A stretch of DNA of 64,000 nucleotides from Parvibacillus sp035426385 (GTDB taxonomy: Bacteria > Bacteroidota > Bacteroidia > Chitinophagales > Saprospiraceae), in assembly GCA_035426385.1 (NCBI GenBank), contig DAOLZQ010000006.1, positions 1 to 64,000 of the forward strand. Reading direction: 5' to 3'. The notes under the pieces were generated by a model, which made no database searches, was not told where the DNA came from, and worked only from the letters and a program-made list of their open reading frames with translations. Of the stretch, positions 24,595-33,992 are shown in pieces; the first letter of the stretch is position 1, and each line of letters starts with the position of its first letter. Made by a program: the position numbers and the translations under genes.

Positions 24595-26433
24595 TTGAGT
24601 TTATTATTTAGGTTGATGCTCTTGTTTCTATGGATTATTCCATTAGAATGGGTCACAGCACAGACGAATGACGACTGCTCTAATGCCATATTGCTGAATG
24701 ATGTAGTTAATTACTGTTCAGAATATGCTGAATTCAACAATATTAAAGCTACCCCCTCAGGAATACCGGAGACCATCTGCATCCCAAATGAACTGACGGC
24801 TCGGGATGTCTGGTTTAGTTTCATTGCTGTAAATAACTTTCTAAATATAAGAGTAACAGGAGCTGAGCCTGGGAATATGAATGGAACATTGACCTCCCCT
24901 CAATTAACCATATACAGTGGAGATTGTAACAATCTAACCGAAATAACGTGTTCTTCAGATGCCTTTGATAAAAATTTCGTTGAATTATCTATTGGACCTC
25001 TAACTCTTGGCCAAAAATATTTTATATGTATTAGTGCCCGAAATGATGCGGTGGGAACATTTCAGTTGTGTCTAAATAATTACAATCTAACCTTCACTCC
25101 TAAAAGTGATTGTCCGGACAGTCGGGTATTGTGTGATAAATCAGCTGTGTTGATCGAACATGTTACCGGTCAGGGTATAGATCAAAATGAATTGCCTGCG
25201 GGAACTTGTCTAAGAAAGGAAACTTCTTCCTCATGGTTTAGATGGACTTGTAAGACTTCCGGCACACTAACATTTACTTTGACACCTATACAATCGGAAG
25301 ATGATATTGATTTTGGCCTATTCGAGCTTCCGGGCGGTATTGATGATTGTGCGGGAAAGAAAATGATCCGATGCGAAGCAGCAGGAGAGAATGTGGGTGA
25401 ACCAATTAGTAATTGGATTCAATGTACCGGGGCTACTGGGTTAAGACTTACAAGTAATGATACCAATGAAGATCCGGGTTGTCAAAATGGCAATGATAAT
25501 TGGGTAAAGTATATTGATATGGTGCAAGGAAAAAGCTATTCCCTATTAGTCAATAATTATTCTAACAGTGGTCAAGGTTACTTTTTAGAGTTTGGCGGTA
25601 CAGGCACTTTTCTCGGAGCTGAAGCATTTTTCGATATTTTACCAGAGACACAGTGTTACGAAGACTCCTTATTATTTACTGATGTTTCTCTTCAGCCCAC
25701 TGACAAAATAATTAGTTGGGATTGGAACTTTGGAAAAAATGTAAATCCAAACACTTATTCAGGATCAAACCCACCTAAAATCAAATATGACAGACCAGGT
25801 TATAAATCTATTCTCCTCACTATCCATTCTGAAGAAGGATGTGTCAATACACAGAGAAAGACTATCCTTATGAGATGTTGCATTGACCCGCTGGAAGTAA
25901 AGATAGAAGCTGATCCACTCACAGTTGATTTGGGTAATTCGATAGATCTCAATGCCATCACACTCAATGCCATAGGCAATGTCACTTATAGTTGGACTCC
26001 GGAGAATATTTTAACAGGTTGCTTTGACTGTCCTTCTACCTCAGCACTACCACTCAGAGACATAACTTTTGCTATTCTTACTCAAGATGAAAAAGGGTGT
26101 ACTTCTGAAGACACCCTCTCAATTCGCGTTGAAAACAATTATAAAATCTTTGTACCCAATGTATTCACACCGAACCACGATGGTACTAATGATCGATTTA
26201 CGATTTTCACCAATCAGGCTGCAAAATCCGTTCGTAAACTCTTAATATTCAATCGTTGGGGAGCTTGCGTATATGAAGGGTATGATTTCCCACCCAATGA
26301 TGAGCACTATGGTTGGGATGGATACTTTAAGGGTCAAAAATGCAATCCCGGAGTATTTGCATTTTATACCATAGTAGAATTCCTGAATGGCGAAACCATT
26401 GTCAAGAAAGGCTCAATTACTCTAATCGACTGA
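24595..26433 (+). CDS. Large secreted protein with PKD-like domain and T9SS type B tail
   Basis: The product has 612 residues. A signal peptide (about 1-22, ending VTAQ) precedes two beta-rich, Cys-containing domains (about 25-155 and 160-335) that resemble pre-peptidase C-terminal modules. A PKD-like domain follows (about 345-430, with SWDWNFGKNVNPNTYSG), then an Ig-like region. The type B sorting domain (about 520-612) has FVPNVFTPNHDGTNDRF, LLIFNRWGACVYEG and GVFAFYTIVE. It is a surface or secreted adhesin-like protein without a visible enzyme domain. The start is a TTG at 24595, giving a signal peptide with a positive charge; an ATG at 24616 would shorten it. Its end overlaps the M1 peptidase gene by 12 bases. 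Confidence 0.9.
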   Translation: MSLLFRLMLLFLWIIPLEWVTAQTNDDCSNAILLNDVVNYCSEYAEFNNIKATPSGIPETICIPNELTARDVWFSFIAVNNFLNIRVTGAEPGNMNGTLTSPQLTIYSGDCNNLTEITCSSDAFDKNFVELSIGPLTLGQKYFICISARNDAVGTFQLCLNNYNLTFTPKSDCPDSRVLCDKSAVLIEHVTGQGIDQNELPAGTCLRKETSSSWFRWTCKTSGTLTFTLTPIQSEDDIDFGLFELPGGIDDCAGKKMIRCEAAGENVGEPISNWIQCTGATGLRLTSNDTNEDPGCQNGNDNWVKYIDMVQGKSYSLLVNNYSNSGQGYFLEFGGTGTFLGAEAFFDILPETQCYEDSLLFTDVSLQPTDKIISWDWNFGKNVNPNTYSGSNPPKIKYDRPGYKSILLTIHSEEGCVNTQRKTILMRCCIDPLEVKIEADPLTVDLGNSIDLNAITLNAIGNVTYSWTPENILTGCFDCPSTSALPLRDITFAILTQDEKGCTSEDTLSIRVENNYKIFVPNVFTPNHDGTNDRFTIFTNQAAKSVRKLLIFNRWGACVYEGYDFPPNDEHYGWDGYFKGQKCNPGVFAFYTIVEFLNGETIVKKGSITLID

Positions 26434-28284
26434 GCTAGATTTAAACAATTCCTCGACTGAATTGGCAGTGATAAAATGATAATTTGCTTTAGAGTTCCTG
26501 AAGATAAGCTCTGCCGTAGGCCTCATTCCATTCCTCAATAAAGCTTCATACATCGGTAATACAAACTTGCGACGACCCACATGGCTTAGGAAATTGGCTA
26601 CGTCAGGTAAGATTGAGTTATTCTTTAGATTGATGTTGTCTATAAGCCATTGATACAAAATCTCATAATTTCCGGAACCGGAAAATTTGTATGCTTCGTC
26701 CATTCTATTCAATTGCTTTAAACTAACCTTTCCATCCAATTTTCTAAGAAAATACAGCCATTGATTAAAATTCCAGTCATTATATTTTAATGTCAATTTT
26801 CCAGCTAGCACCTTTTCAAAGGTTGAATCAACTGTATGGAATAGCTTGTTTGTGAATTTAGGAGCATTTCCAGGTAATCCCGGTTTGTATAGCCAGCTTT
26901 TAATCTGCAGTGAATCTAATTTCGCAGGTGGAAATGATGAATACAATTGCGACTCAAACATCTCCGTATTGACCGGCTTAAATTTATACTGGATAAACCA
27001 ATTCTTCAAAAAATGATCCAAAGAATCTCTGCCAAAAGATCTCTCTAATAAGACTAATAATAAATAACCTTTTTCATAGGCAACATCACTCATGCCATCA
27101 TCCGGATCTTTTCCCTTCAGGTTCAACTTGAGTTTAGTAAGTGCAGGTGTATTCTTAAAATCTTCAAGCGCTACATCCAGGTCTCCTCTGCCAATCATCG
27201 CACTCATCTCTGCATAATCCTTGCCTTTGACTACCTCTGATATCCGACGCTCCAGATAAACAGTAAACCCTTCATTTAGCCAAAAATCATTCCACGTTCC
27301 ATTAGTTACCAGATTTCCTGACCAACTATGGGCCAACTCATGTGCTACCAGACTGGCAAGTGATTTATCACCGGCTATGACAGTCGGAGTAGCAAAGGTC
27401 AGCCGTGGATTCTCCATACCACCATATGGAAATGCCGGCGGTAAAATAAGAATGTCATATCTGCCCCAAATATATGGTCCATATAAATGTTCTGCAGCTT
27501 TTATCATTGCCGGAGTTTCAGAAAATTCCTCTGCTGCTGCCTTCACGACAGTTGGGTCAGCATAAACTCCTGTTCTGTTATCTAATTCTTTGAAACTAAG
27601 ATCACCTGCTGCCAATGCTATCAAATATGCAGGTACAGGAAGGTCCATTTCAAAAGTATATTGGCCATCAGTAGACTTCTCCTGAGGATTATCAGCCGAC
27701 ATAAGTGCTAACATTCCAGGTGGAACGGCCACTTTTGCCTTGTAGGGAAATCTAATTCCCGGTGAATCTTGTATCGGTATCCAACTACGGGTGAGAATAG
27801 CCTCTCCCTGTGTGTAAAGAAAAGGCATGGTCCGGGAAGCTGTCTGTGCAGGCTCAAGCCACTGCAGCGCAGAAGCCTTCGGAGAAGATGAATAATATAA
27901 AGTGATTATTTTTTGATTGGTATCTATAGGAACAGCTATAGAACTACCCATATACTTATCCTTTTTACCCATGGTAAAAGCAAGTTTCTTATTGCCAGAG
28001 GTGATGGAATCTATCAGGAGATCACTACTGTCAAAAAATATCGTATCTGCGCCATTTGACTGTATCCTGTACTCTACGCTGCCGGATACAATATGCTTTT
28101 CGAAATCAACCTTTATATCAAGGTTCATATCTACTATGCGTGCCGCTGATAGTGTAGCATAGGAATGTGGGTCGGAGATGGGGAAGCTGTCCTTAATTTT
28201 TTGAGGTAAGACCTGAGAATTTTCAGGCTGACCACAAGAAATTAGAACAGTTGAAAATATTAGTAAGCTGTATAAATACCTCAT
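26422..28284 (-). CDS. M1-family aminopeptidase lipoprotein (leukotriene A4 hydrolase-like)
   Basis: The product has about 620 residues with a lipoprotein signal (MRYLYSLLIFSTVLISCGQ). The M1 motifs are PYGGMENP (substrate exopeptidase motif), HELAHSWSGNLV (zinc HExxH) and WLNEGFTVY (third zinc ligand Glu 19 residues later). A C-terminal helical region (about 470-600) matches the leukotriene A4 hydrolase C-domain. It should remove N-terminal residues from peptides at the periplasmic or outer-membrane surface. An upstream ATG at 28311 is also possible. Its promoter overlaps the start of divergent ribD. Confidence 0.93.
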   Translation of the reverse strand: MRYLYSLLIFSTVLISCGQPENSQVLPQKIKDSFPISDPHSYATLSAARIVDMNLDIKVDFEKHIVSGSVEYRIQSNGADTIFFDSSDLLIDSITSGNKKLAFTMGKKDKYMGSSIAVPIDTNQKIITLYYSSSPKASALQWLEPAQTASRTMPFLYTQGEAILTRSWIPIQDSPGIRFPYKAKVAVPPGMLALMSADNPQEKSTDGQYTFEMDLPVPAYLIALAAGDLSFKELDNRTGVYADPTVVKAAAEEFSETPAMIKAAEHLYGPYIWGRYDILILPPAFPYGGMENPRLTFATPTVIAGDKSLASLVAHELAHSWSGNLVTNGTWNDFWLNEGFTVYLERRISEVVKGKDYAEMSAMIGRGDLDVALEDFKNTPALTKLKLNLKGKDPDDGMSDVAYEKGYLLLVLLERSFGRDSLDHFLKNWFIQYKFKPVNTEMFESQLYSSFPPAKLDSLQIKSWLYKPGLPGNAPKFTNKLFHTVDSTFEKVLAGKLTLKYNDWNFNQWLYFLRKLDGKVSLKQLNRMDEAYKFSGSGNYEILYQWLIDNINLKNNSILPDVANFLSHVGRRKFVLPMYEALLRNGMRPTAELIFRNSKANYHFITANSVEELFKSSSVD

Positions 28285-28346
28285 ACTGTAGCTAACATAG
28301 AATCCTTTCATATATACGGATCAATTTAAATAGTATGTAGAAACTA

Positions 28347-28376
28347 CAAACTTATTACATTTATTGCAAATGACAA
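28347..28376 (-). promoter_or_regulatory. Promoter for the M1 aminopeptidase
   Basis: Read leftward, TTG at 28376-28374 is followed after 19 bases by TAAGTTTG (28354-28347). It overlaps the first codons of ribD, so the two divergent genes share control sequence. Confidence 0.55.
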
Positions 28377-29419
28377 GGGAGACAAATATAATGTCGGATA
28401 GCGCATGGATGCAGCGAGCAATTGATCTGGCCTTAAGGTCAGATAAAGAAGTCAAATCCAACCCTAAGGTGGGATGTGTGATAGTGCGGGAAAATAAGAT
28501 AATCGGTGAAGGCTGGCATCAATTTTATGGGGGCCCTCATGCTGAAGTAGTGGCTTGCACAGACGCTTTAGAAAAAGGATATGAAAACGGAAACGGCTGT
28601 ACTGTTTACGTCACTCTAGAGCCATGTGGACATCACGGAAAGACACCTCCATGCGCTGACTTACTAGCCCATTTTAATCCGGACAGGATAGTCATTGGTG
28701 CTAGGGATAAAAATCCTACTACAAGTGGTAAAGGGTTGGATATTCTTCAGAAGGCCGGTATAACCATTGAGTTTTTAGCTCTAAAAGACTTAGGTAAGTT
28801 GACTGATGTGTTCTACACCAATATATTTCAACATCGTCCATATGTAATTTGTAAATGGGCAGAAACTGCTGATGGCTACATAGGGTTCAAAGATAAAAGG
28901 CTTAAAATCTCAAATTCAATCTCAGATCGGTTGGTCCACAGATGGCGTGCTGAAGTAGATGGAATACTCATAGGTGGAAATACTCTAAGAATAGATGATC
29001 CTCAACTGTCCACCAGATTAGTTACCGGGGAAAATGCTCATAGATTTGTATTGACCAGTATGAAAAATGGAGATTTAGAAAAATATGCCATTTTCAATCA
29101 GGAAGGAGTGACCACCCTTCTTAACCCATCAACATATAAAACAATTGGTGACGATTTCTCTTGGAAGGCACTGTTAGAAGATCTCTACACAAGACACAAT
29201 GTATGTCGTCTACTAGTAGAAGGAGGCACCTATACTATCGAAAGTTTAATGAAACAAGACTGTATAGATGAAATCAGACAAATAACTTCTGATGTGTTTG
29301 CTGGTTCCACAGGAATAATTTCACCTAAAGTTCAAGGGATGGAGATGTGTATGCAGTCTAGAATCCTTAATGATACACTCCGGATTTTCAAAAAAACTAA
29401 GTTCCAAACACCATCTTAA
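28370..29419 (+). CDS. ribD: Bifunctional riboflavin deaminase/reductase
   Basis: The product has 349 residues. The N-terminal zinc deaminase shows GGPHAEVVA and TLEPCGHHGKTPPC. The C-terminal reductase begins at about 150 (VICKWAETADGYIG) and has DGILIGGNTLRIDDPQL and LLVEGGT. It catalyses the second and third steps of riboflavin synthesis. I chose ATG at 28370, two codons after an in-frame TTG. The gene is unlinked to ribE (38699-39283). Confidence 0.95.
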   Translation: MTRETNIMSDSAWMQRAIDLALRSDKEVKSNPKVGCVIVRENKIIGEGWHQFYGGPHAEVVACTDALEKGYENGNGCTVYVTLEPCGHHGKTPPCADLLAHFNPDRIVIGARDKNPTTSGKGLDILQKAGITIEFLALKDLGKLTDVFYTNIFQHRPYVICKWAETADGYIGFKDKRLKISNSISDRLVHRWRAEVDGILIGGNTLRIDDPQLSTRLVTGENAHRFVLTSMKNGDLEKYAIFNQEGVTTLLNPSTYKTIGDDFSWKALLEDLYTRHNVCRLLVEGGTYTIESLMKQDCIDEIRQITSDVFAGSTGIISPKVQGMEMCMQSRILNDTLRIFKKTKFQTPS

Positions 29420-29514
29420 ACAGTTAAAGATTACTTAAATATAGCATTTAGGTTAATAATAATGAAGATATTCTTGTTTGGAAGATGTTAATTTGTAATA
29501 CTTTCTATTTCAAA

Positions 29515-30069
29515 ATGAGCTTTTCAGTTAAATATATTTTTATCTCTATTTTACTTTCTGCAGCTAGCTTTCATGTGCCGGCCCAGTCTTCAGCTTCTGA
29601 CAAACAAGACAACACCAACAAAGAGAAAATCAAATGGTATTCTCTAGAGGAAGCAAATGAACTGAATAAAGTTAACAAACGGAAAATTCTAGTGGACCTA
29701 TACACTGATTGGTGTGGCTGGTGTAAAGTGATGGATAAGAATACCTTTAATAATCAGAAGGTAATTCAATATATCAATAAGAAATTTTATCCGGTCAAGT
29801 TGAATGCCGAGATTCGTGAGTCCATCATTTTTAAGAACAAAACCTATAAGTATGTAGCCACTGGAAATCGTGGATACAATGAAATCGCAATGGAACTAAC
29901 CGGCGGACGACTCAGCTATCCCTGCGTGATATTTATAGACGAGGAGCAAAACATAATCCAGGCAATACCCGGCTATTTGGAACCGGATAAATTCTCGATT
30001 ATTTTATCCTATTTTGGCGAAGAACATTATAAAGATACTCCTTGGCATGTTTATGAAAAGGAAAAATAG
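29515..30069 (+). CDS. Secreted thioredoxin-like protein with CGWC motif
   Basis: The product has 184 residues. A signal peptide (ending HVPAQ) precedes a thioredoxin fold of the DUF255/thioredoxin_7 kind: KILVDLYTDWCGWCKVMDKNTF with a CGWC redox site, then VIQYINKKFYPVKLN, and the cis-Pro region SYPCVIFID. It probably acts as a periplasmic disulfide reductase or isomerase. ATG at 29515 gives the better signal peptide than ATG at 29485. It is convergent with the thiolase gene, 29 bases apart. Confidence 0.85.
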   Translation: MSFSVKYIFISILLSAASFHVPAQSSASDKQDNTNKEKIKWYSLEEANELNKVNKRKILVDLYTDWCGWCKVMDKNTFNNQKVIQYINKKFYPVKLNAEIRESIIFKNKTYKYVATGNRGYNEIAMELTGGRLSYPCVIFIDEEQNIIQAIPGYLEPDKFSIILSYFGEEHYKDTPWHVYEKEK

Positions 30070-30098
30070 GATCTTAACCTAGTTTTATACCAAAGAGA

Positions 30099-31280
30099 TT
30101 ATTTGTGGTACAGGATTTCATAAATACCTGCTATACCCTGTCCTCCACCTACACATGCAGAAACCATAGCATACTTCTCCCCCCGACGAATAGCTTCATT
30201 AATGACCTGGATCGATAATTTAGCACCCGTGCAGCCGAGCGGATGACCTAAAGCAATTGCTCCACCATTGACATTAACGGTACGTATATCCATATTAAGT
30301 TCATTGATGACTGCACAGGCCTGTGAGGCAAAAGCTTCATTGAGTTCAGTTACCTGAATGTCGCTCATCGAGAGGTTAGCCATTTTAAGTGCTTTTGGAA
30401 TAGCAGCAACTGGCCCCATTCCCATATATAATGGATCTACTCCGGCTACACTACAAGCTATTAATTTTGCAAATGGCTTAAGGTTATATTTGTTTACAAT
30501 TTCATCACTTACTACGAGCACAAACGCAGCTCCGTCTGACATCTGACTTGAATTACCGGCAGTGACTGACCCACCAATGGCGAAAGCTGGTTTAAGACTA
30601 CCTAAAGCTTCCAGGCTTGTATCACGGCGAATCCCATCATCTTCAGATACAGTATACTTTCTATTTTTTCTTTCGTCATTTTCGATATAAACTTCCTCTA
30701 CCTCTATGGGCACAATTTCATTGCTGAAGGATCCATATTCCTGAGCCTTGGCAGCTAGCTGGTGTGAACGCAAAGCAAACTCATCTTGCTGGTGACGGCT
30801 GATACCATATTTTTTGGCTACTGCCTCAGCAGTTAGTCCCATTCCAATAATAGAATCGGGATGATCCTTAGCTGTTTCATAGTTTGGAGCAAATTTATAT
30901 CCTGTCATTGGAATCATACTCATACTTTCAGTTCCACCAGCAATATAAATATGACCAAAGCCTGCTCTGATCTTAGCACTTGCTATGGCAATAGCTTCTA
31001 GTCCAGAAGCGCAATATCTATTAACAGTCATACCTGGTACGCTCTCTCCCAAGGCACGCATAGAAATCAACCTTCCGATCTGTAGTCCTTGTTCACCTTC
31101 TGGATTAGCACAGCCCACGATACAGTCATCCACTAGTGCAGGGTCAATATCCGGCACATGTGACATCAGATATTCAATAACATTGACAGCCAGGTCATCA
31201 CTCCTCATTCCTCTCAAGCCACCTTTACCAGCTTTAGTTACGGGTGTACGGAAACCTTGAATTACATATGCATTTTGCAT
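30099..31280 (-). CDS. Acetyl-CoA acyltransferase (thiolase)
   Basis: The product has 393 residues. The nucleophile is C90 in NRYCASGLEA; the second set is the His of ALGHPLG and the Cys of VSACVGGGQG. The ending and the GxNE-type stretch (VTELNEAFASQA) match FadA/AtoB enzymes. It would cleave 3-ketoacyl-CoA in beta-oxidation or run acetoacetyl-CoA formation; the acyl-CoA dehydrogenase at 42165-43931 would fit the first role. It starts 19 bases after folE on the same strand. Confidence 0.95.
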   Translation of the reverse strand: MQNAYVIQGFRTPVTKAGKGGLRGMRSDDLAVNVIEYLMSHVPDIDPALVDDCIVGCANPEGEQGLQIGRLISMRALGESVPGMTVNRYCASGLEAIAIASAKIRAGFGHIYIAGGTESMSMIPMTGYKFAPNYETAKDHPDSIIGMGLTAEAVAKKYGISRHQQDEFALRSHQLAAKAQEYGSFSNEIVPIEVEEVYIENDERKNRKYTVSEDDGIRRDTSLEALGSLKPAFAIGGSVTAGNSSQMSDGAAFVLVVSDEIVNKYNLKPFAKLIACSVAGVDPLYMGMGPVAAIPKALKMANLSMSDIQVTELNEAFASQACAVINELNMDIRTVNVNGGAIALGHPLGCTGAKLSIQVINEAIRRGEKYAMVSACVGGGQGIAGIYEILYHK

Positions 31281-31299
31281 TATTCATTTTTTTTTAAAG

Positions 31300-31869
31300 T
31301 TACTTAATCAAATGCAAAAACTCATTCCTCGTCTCAACATTTTTAAATTCTCCAGTAAAAGCTGAAGAAGTAGTCAGGCTATTTTGCTTCATTACCCCAC
31401 GCATCATCATACACATATGTGCAGCTTCGATCACCACTGCCACACCATATGGGTTTAATGCTGAATCAATTACCTCCAGTATATCACGCGTAAGTCTTTC
31501 TTGCACCTGTAGTCGTCGGGCAAACACATCTACTATTCGGGGCAATTTACTTAATCCTACAATGTATCCCTTAGGAATGTAAGCAATGTGTACTTTTCCA
31601 AAGAAAGGCAGCATGTGATGCTCACACAAGGAATAAAATTCAATATCCTTTACGATGACCATTTCATTATAATCTTCTTTGAACAGAGCAGATTGAATTA
31701 TTTCCTTAGCATTTTGCTTATATCCGCTTGTAAGAAAGTCCATTGCTTTCGCAGCACGTTCCGGTGTCTTAAGGAGACCCTCTCTGGTGCTATCTTCACC
31801 CAGGTCATTTATGATTCCGGCGTATTTTTCAGTGATAGACGAGATTTTCTCTAATTCTTGATTTGTCAT
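31300..31869 (-). CDS. folE: GTP cyclohydrolase I
   Basis: The product has 189 residues. It converts GTP to 7,8-dihydroneopterin triphosphate for folate or pterin synthesis. Zinc-site motifs are FYSLCEHHMLPFFGKVHIAYIP and AHMCMMMRGV; also PRIVDVFARRLQVQERLT. It lies 44 bases downstream of a PTPS/QueD-like gene, a common partnership because the PTPS/QueD enzymes consume its product. Here, however, the partner has lost its active site. Confidence 0.97.
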   Translation of the reverse strand: MTNQELEKISSITEKYAGIINDLGEDSTREGLLKTPERAAKAMDFLTSGYKQNAKEIIQSALFKEDYNEMVIVKDIEFYSLCEHHMLPFFGKVHIAYIPKGYIVGLSKLPRIVDVFARRLQVQERLTRDILEVIDSALNPYGVAVVIEAAHMCMMMRGVMKQNSLTTSSAFTGEFKNVETRNEFLHLIK

Positions 31870-31913
31870 ATTTTAATTGTCAATCTATGTTATTAATACT
31901 TAGCAGGACATCA

Positions 31914-32192
31914 TCAACCTAGAAATTCCGCATAAATAGAATCCGATTGATGAAATCCAACTGAATGTAAAGTCGCTTGAGTAAGAAATGGTTGCAATTG
32001 ATTCAATAAGGCCCTGTACACAAACTGTATGTTAGGAACCCCTGACAATATGGAGTGGAGCATATAATTATTTCCCTGCCAGTTTTTGTAATAATATTTA
32101 ACAGAATCATGTTTATTTTTCTCCTCAGACCATCTATCCATATACATTTTAAAAGCAGCCTCAAATTTCTCTCTCCTGGTAAGGTGTATCAT
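31914..32192 (-). CDS. Shortened, catalytically dead 6-pyruvoyl-tetrahydropterin synthase/QueD-like protein
   Basis: The product has 92 residues; the family norm is about 120-145. Residues 1-52 (MIHLTRREKFEAAFKMY, then WSEEKNK and NWQGNN) match the N-terminal half of PTPS, and residues 73-92 (ATLHSVGF, then YAEFLG) match its end. The roughly 45 residues between, which carry the catalytic Asp-His, are missing. Every visible active-site residue is replaced: the zinc His of AAHKLY is F14, the HGH pair is Q39-G-N41, the catalytic Cys before NWHGHN is absent, and the pterin-binding Glu of YETENNY is Q82. The frame is intact and a good -7 element precedes it. It may be a pseudoenzyme acting with FolE, or a decaying gene. 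The alignment is from memory of the family. Confidence 0.7.
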   Translation of the reverse strand: MIHLTRREKFEAAFKMYMDRWSEEKNKHDSVKYYYKNWQGNNYMLHSILSGVPNIQFVYRALLNQLQPFLTQATLHSVGFHQSDSIYAEFLG

Positions 32193-32227
32193 TTAGCATT
32201 ATAAAATCAATTACCGAGTTGAAATGT

Positions 32228-32235
32228 CAAAGATA
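32228..32235 (-). promoter_or_regulatory. -7 promoter element for the PTPS-like/folE operon
   Basis: Read leftward this is TATCTTTG, a perfect TAnnTTTG, 35 bases before the ATG at 32192. No -33 TTTG is clear. Confidence 0.5.
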
Positions 32236-32292
32236 TTATTCTTTAATAAAGTCGAATTATTAATCTTTGTACTCTGAAAAATAAAACTCAAT

Positions 32293-32895
32293 TTGACGAT
32301 ATTAGAATTTATTGCTGCTTTTTTCGGTGTAGTTAGTGTGTGGTACAGCAGGAAAAATGACATACTGGTGTATCCTACGGGACTGGTAAGTGTCATATTG
32401 TATATTTATATTTGCTTTCATGCAGATTTATATGCGGATGCAGCTTTAAACGGCTATTATACACTGATGAGTTTGATTGGTTGGTATAACTGGGTACAAA
32501 AGAAAGAGGAAGAATTTGTCTTTCCTGTAAGCTATAGCAATAAGAATGAATGGATGTATGGATTGAGTGTATTTGTGTTTATCTCTACTATTTTATACTA
32601 TTTCTTGTCTCACTTCACTAACAGTACAGTGCCAGTCGGTGATGCAGTAGTATCAGGAGCCTCAGCAACAGCTATGTGGTGGATGGCCAGACGTAAAATA
32701 GAAAGTTGGTATGCCTGGTTATTGGCTGATGTAATAGCTGTACCTCTCTTCTATTATAAGGAATTATATTTTACTGTGGGACAATTTTTAATATTCCTGA
32801 TTCTCGCTGTACTGGGTCTGATACATTGGATTAAACTTGAAAAAATTCATGCTGAGACCGATCATAAAAGAACCAAACTGACTCCTAATGCTTAA
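32293..32895 (+). CDS. pnuC: Nicotinamide riboside transporter PnuC
   Basis: The 200-residue membrane protein has about seven segments. Family motifs are ALNGYYTLMSLIGWYNW and the C-terminal WYAWLLADVIAVPLFYYKELY followed by TVGQFLIF. It lets nicotinamide riboside cross the inner membrane. The start appears to be a TTG at 32293, since the protein would otherwise lose its first helix. Its end overlaps the NadR-like kinase by 8 bases, so uptake and phosphorylation are coupled. Confidence 0.93.
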   Translation: MTILEFIAAFFGVVSVWYSRKNDILVYPTGLVSVILYIYICFHADLYADAALNGYYTLMSLIGWYNWVQKKEEEFVFPVSYSNKNEWMYGLSVFVFISTILYYFLSHFTNSTVPVGDAVVSGASATAMWWMARRKIESWYAWLLADVIAVPLFYYKELYFTVGQFLIFLILAVLGLIHWIKLEKIHAETDHKRTKLTPNA

Positions 32896-33430
32896 AATCT
32901 CCATAATTGGGGTAGAATCAACTGGAAAATCAATGTTAACTGAACAGTTAGCGTCATATTTTCATGCACCATTTGTAAAGGAATATGCCAGGGATTATCT
33001 GGAAGTAAATGGCTCACCATACGAATATGAAGATTTTATCAACATCTCACATGGCCAGGCGCAGCGAGAGGATAAGGCAGTACAGAATCACAAAGATGAA
33101 AAGTACTTATTTCTTGATACTGATGTTCTTGTCTTGAAAATTTGGGCAGATGTTGTCTATGGAAAAAATGAATCATGGTTAGATGAGCGATTAAACAATG
33201 AACTAGCAGATTTATATTTATTACTTAGCCCAGACATTCCCTGGGTAGATGATGGGATGCGCGAATATCCTGATCTAAATGAAAGAGAGCGAATTAATGA
33301 ATTGTATATTAACCTATTAAATGATCTCAGTTGTAATTATTCTTTAATATCAGGAAGTGAATATTCAGATAGATTTGATCAAGCGGTTTCATCCATAAAG
33401 AGATTCTCAGATTTAGTGCTTGGTGGATAA
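32888..33430 (+). CDS. Nicotinamide riboside kinase (NadR C-terminal type AAA/P-loop protein)
   Basis: The product has 180 residues. Walker A is GVESTGKS, followed by VKEYARDYL and FLDTDVLVLKIWAD, as in the ribosylnicotinamide kinase domain of NadR. The NMN adenylyltransferase and DNA-binding domains of full NadR are absent. It traps imported nicotinamide riboside as NMN for NAD salvage. It overlaps pnuC by 8 bases at the start and the convergent DUF4126 gene by 18 bases at the end. Confidence 0.9.
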   Translation: MLKISIIGVESTGKSMLTEQLASYFHAPFVKEYARDYLEVNGSPYEYEDFINISHGQAQREDKAVQNHKDEKYLFLDTDVLVLKIWADVVYGKNESWLDERLNNELADLYLLLSPDIPWVDDGMREYPDLNERERINELYINLLNDLSCNYSLISGSEYSDRFDQAVSSIKRFSDLVLGG

Positions 33431-33991
33431 TGGTTTTCTGAAGAAATTTCTAAATTTCTTGAAGGATACCAATACTACAAAAAAGACAATTAGTCCAATA
33501 ATAATCGGTATCAAAAATGAAAGTACTGTTATTACTATGGTCATAACATTTTCGATAGTAGCATAGAATGGATTTGTGGTTCCAGCGGATAAGGTAGTAG
33601 ATTTTAATCTGCCAATTCCGACTAATCCATTTATAGTGACTGCGGTAGATCCACCTACAATAAGGCCAAGTACTTTATCCATATACAATGGCATATCAGG
33701 CAAAATAGATGCCATACTAAGTAATCCTGCTACGAATACTAAAGGTACATTTACCACATCCAGAATATGGTCGATCAATGGAATATAATATGCAGAAATC
33801 TCTATTACGGTAGCAGTGATTAATATGATTAGGGCAAGATTGCTATCTAACCAATCAACGTGGTATGAGGTATCTAGTAAATGAAATCTTTGATTTACGG
33901 CGATTAAAAGTAATGGCAAAAACATTCGAATTCCACAGGCAGCACTAAGGCCAATTCCAAGGCAAAATGCTATAAGCCAATGGATATCCAT
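33413..33991 (-). CDS. DUF4126 membrane protein
   Basis: The 192-residue protein has five or six hydrophobic segments. The N-terminal LIAFCLGIGLSAACGIRMFLPLL and the middle LGLIVGGSTAVTINGLVG are typical of DUF4126. No function is known. It is the last gene of the leftward run and begins 1 base after rocD. Its end overlaps the convergent kinase gene by 18 bases. Confidence 0.85.
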   Translation of the reverse strand: MDIHWLIAFCLGIGLSAACGIRMFLPLLLIAVNQRFHLLDTSYHVDWLDSNLALIILITATVIEISAYYIPLIDHILDVVNVPLVFVAGLLSMASILPDMPLYMDKVLGLIVGGSTAVTINGLVGIGRLKSTTLSAGTTNPFYATIENVMTIVITVLSFLIPIIIGLIVFFVVLVSFKKFRNFFRKPLSTKH

Positions 33992-33992
33992 C

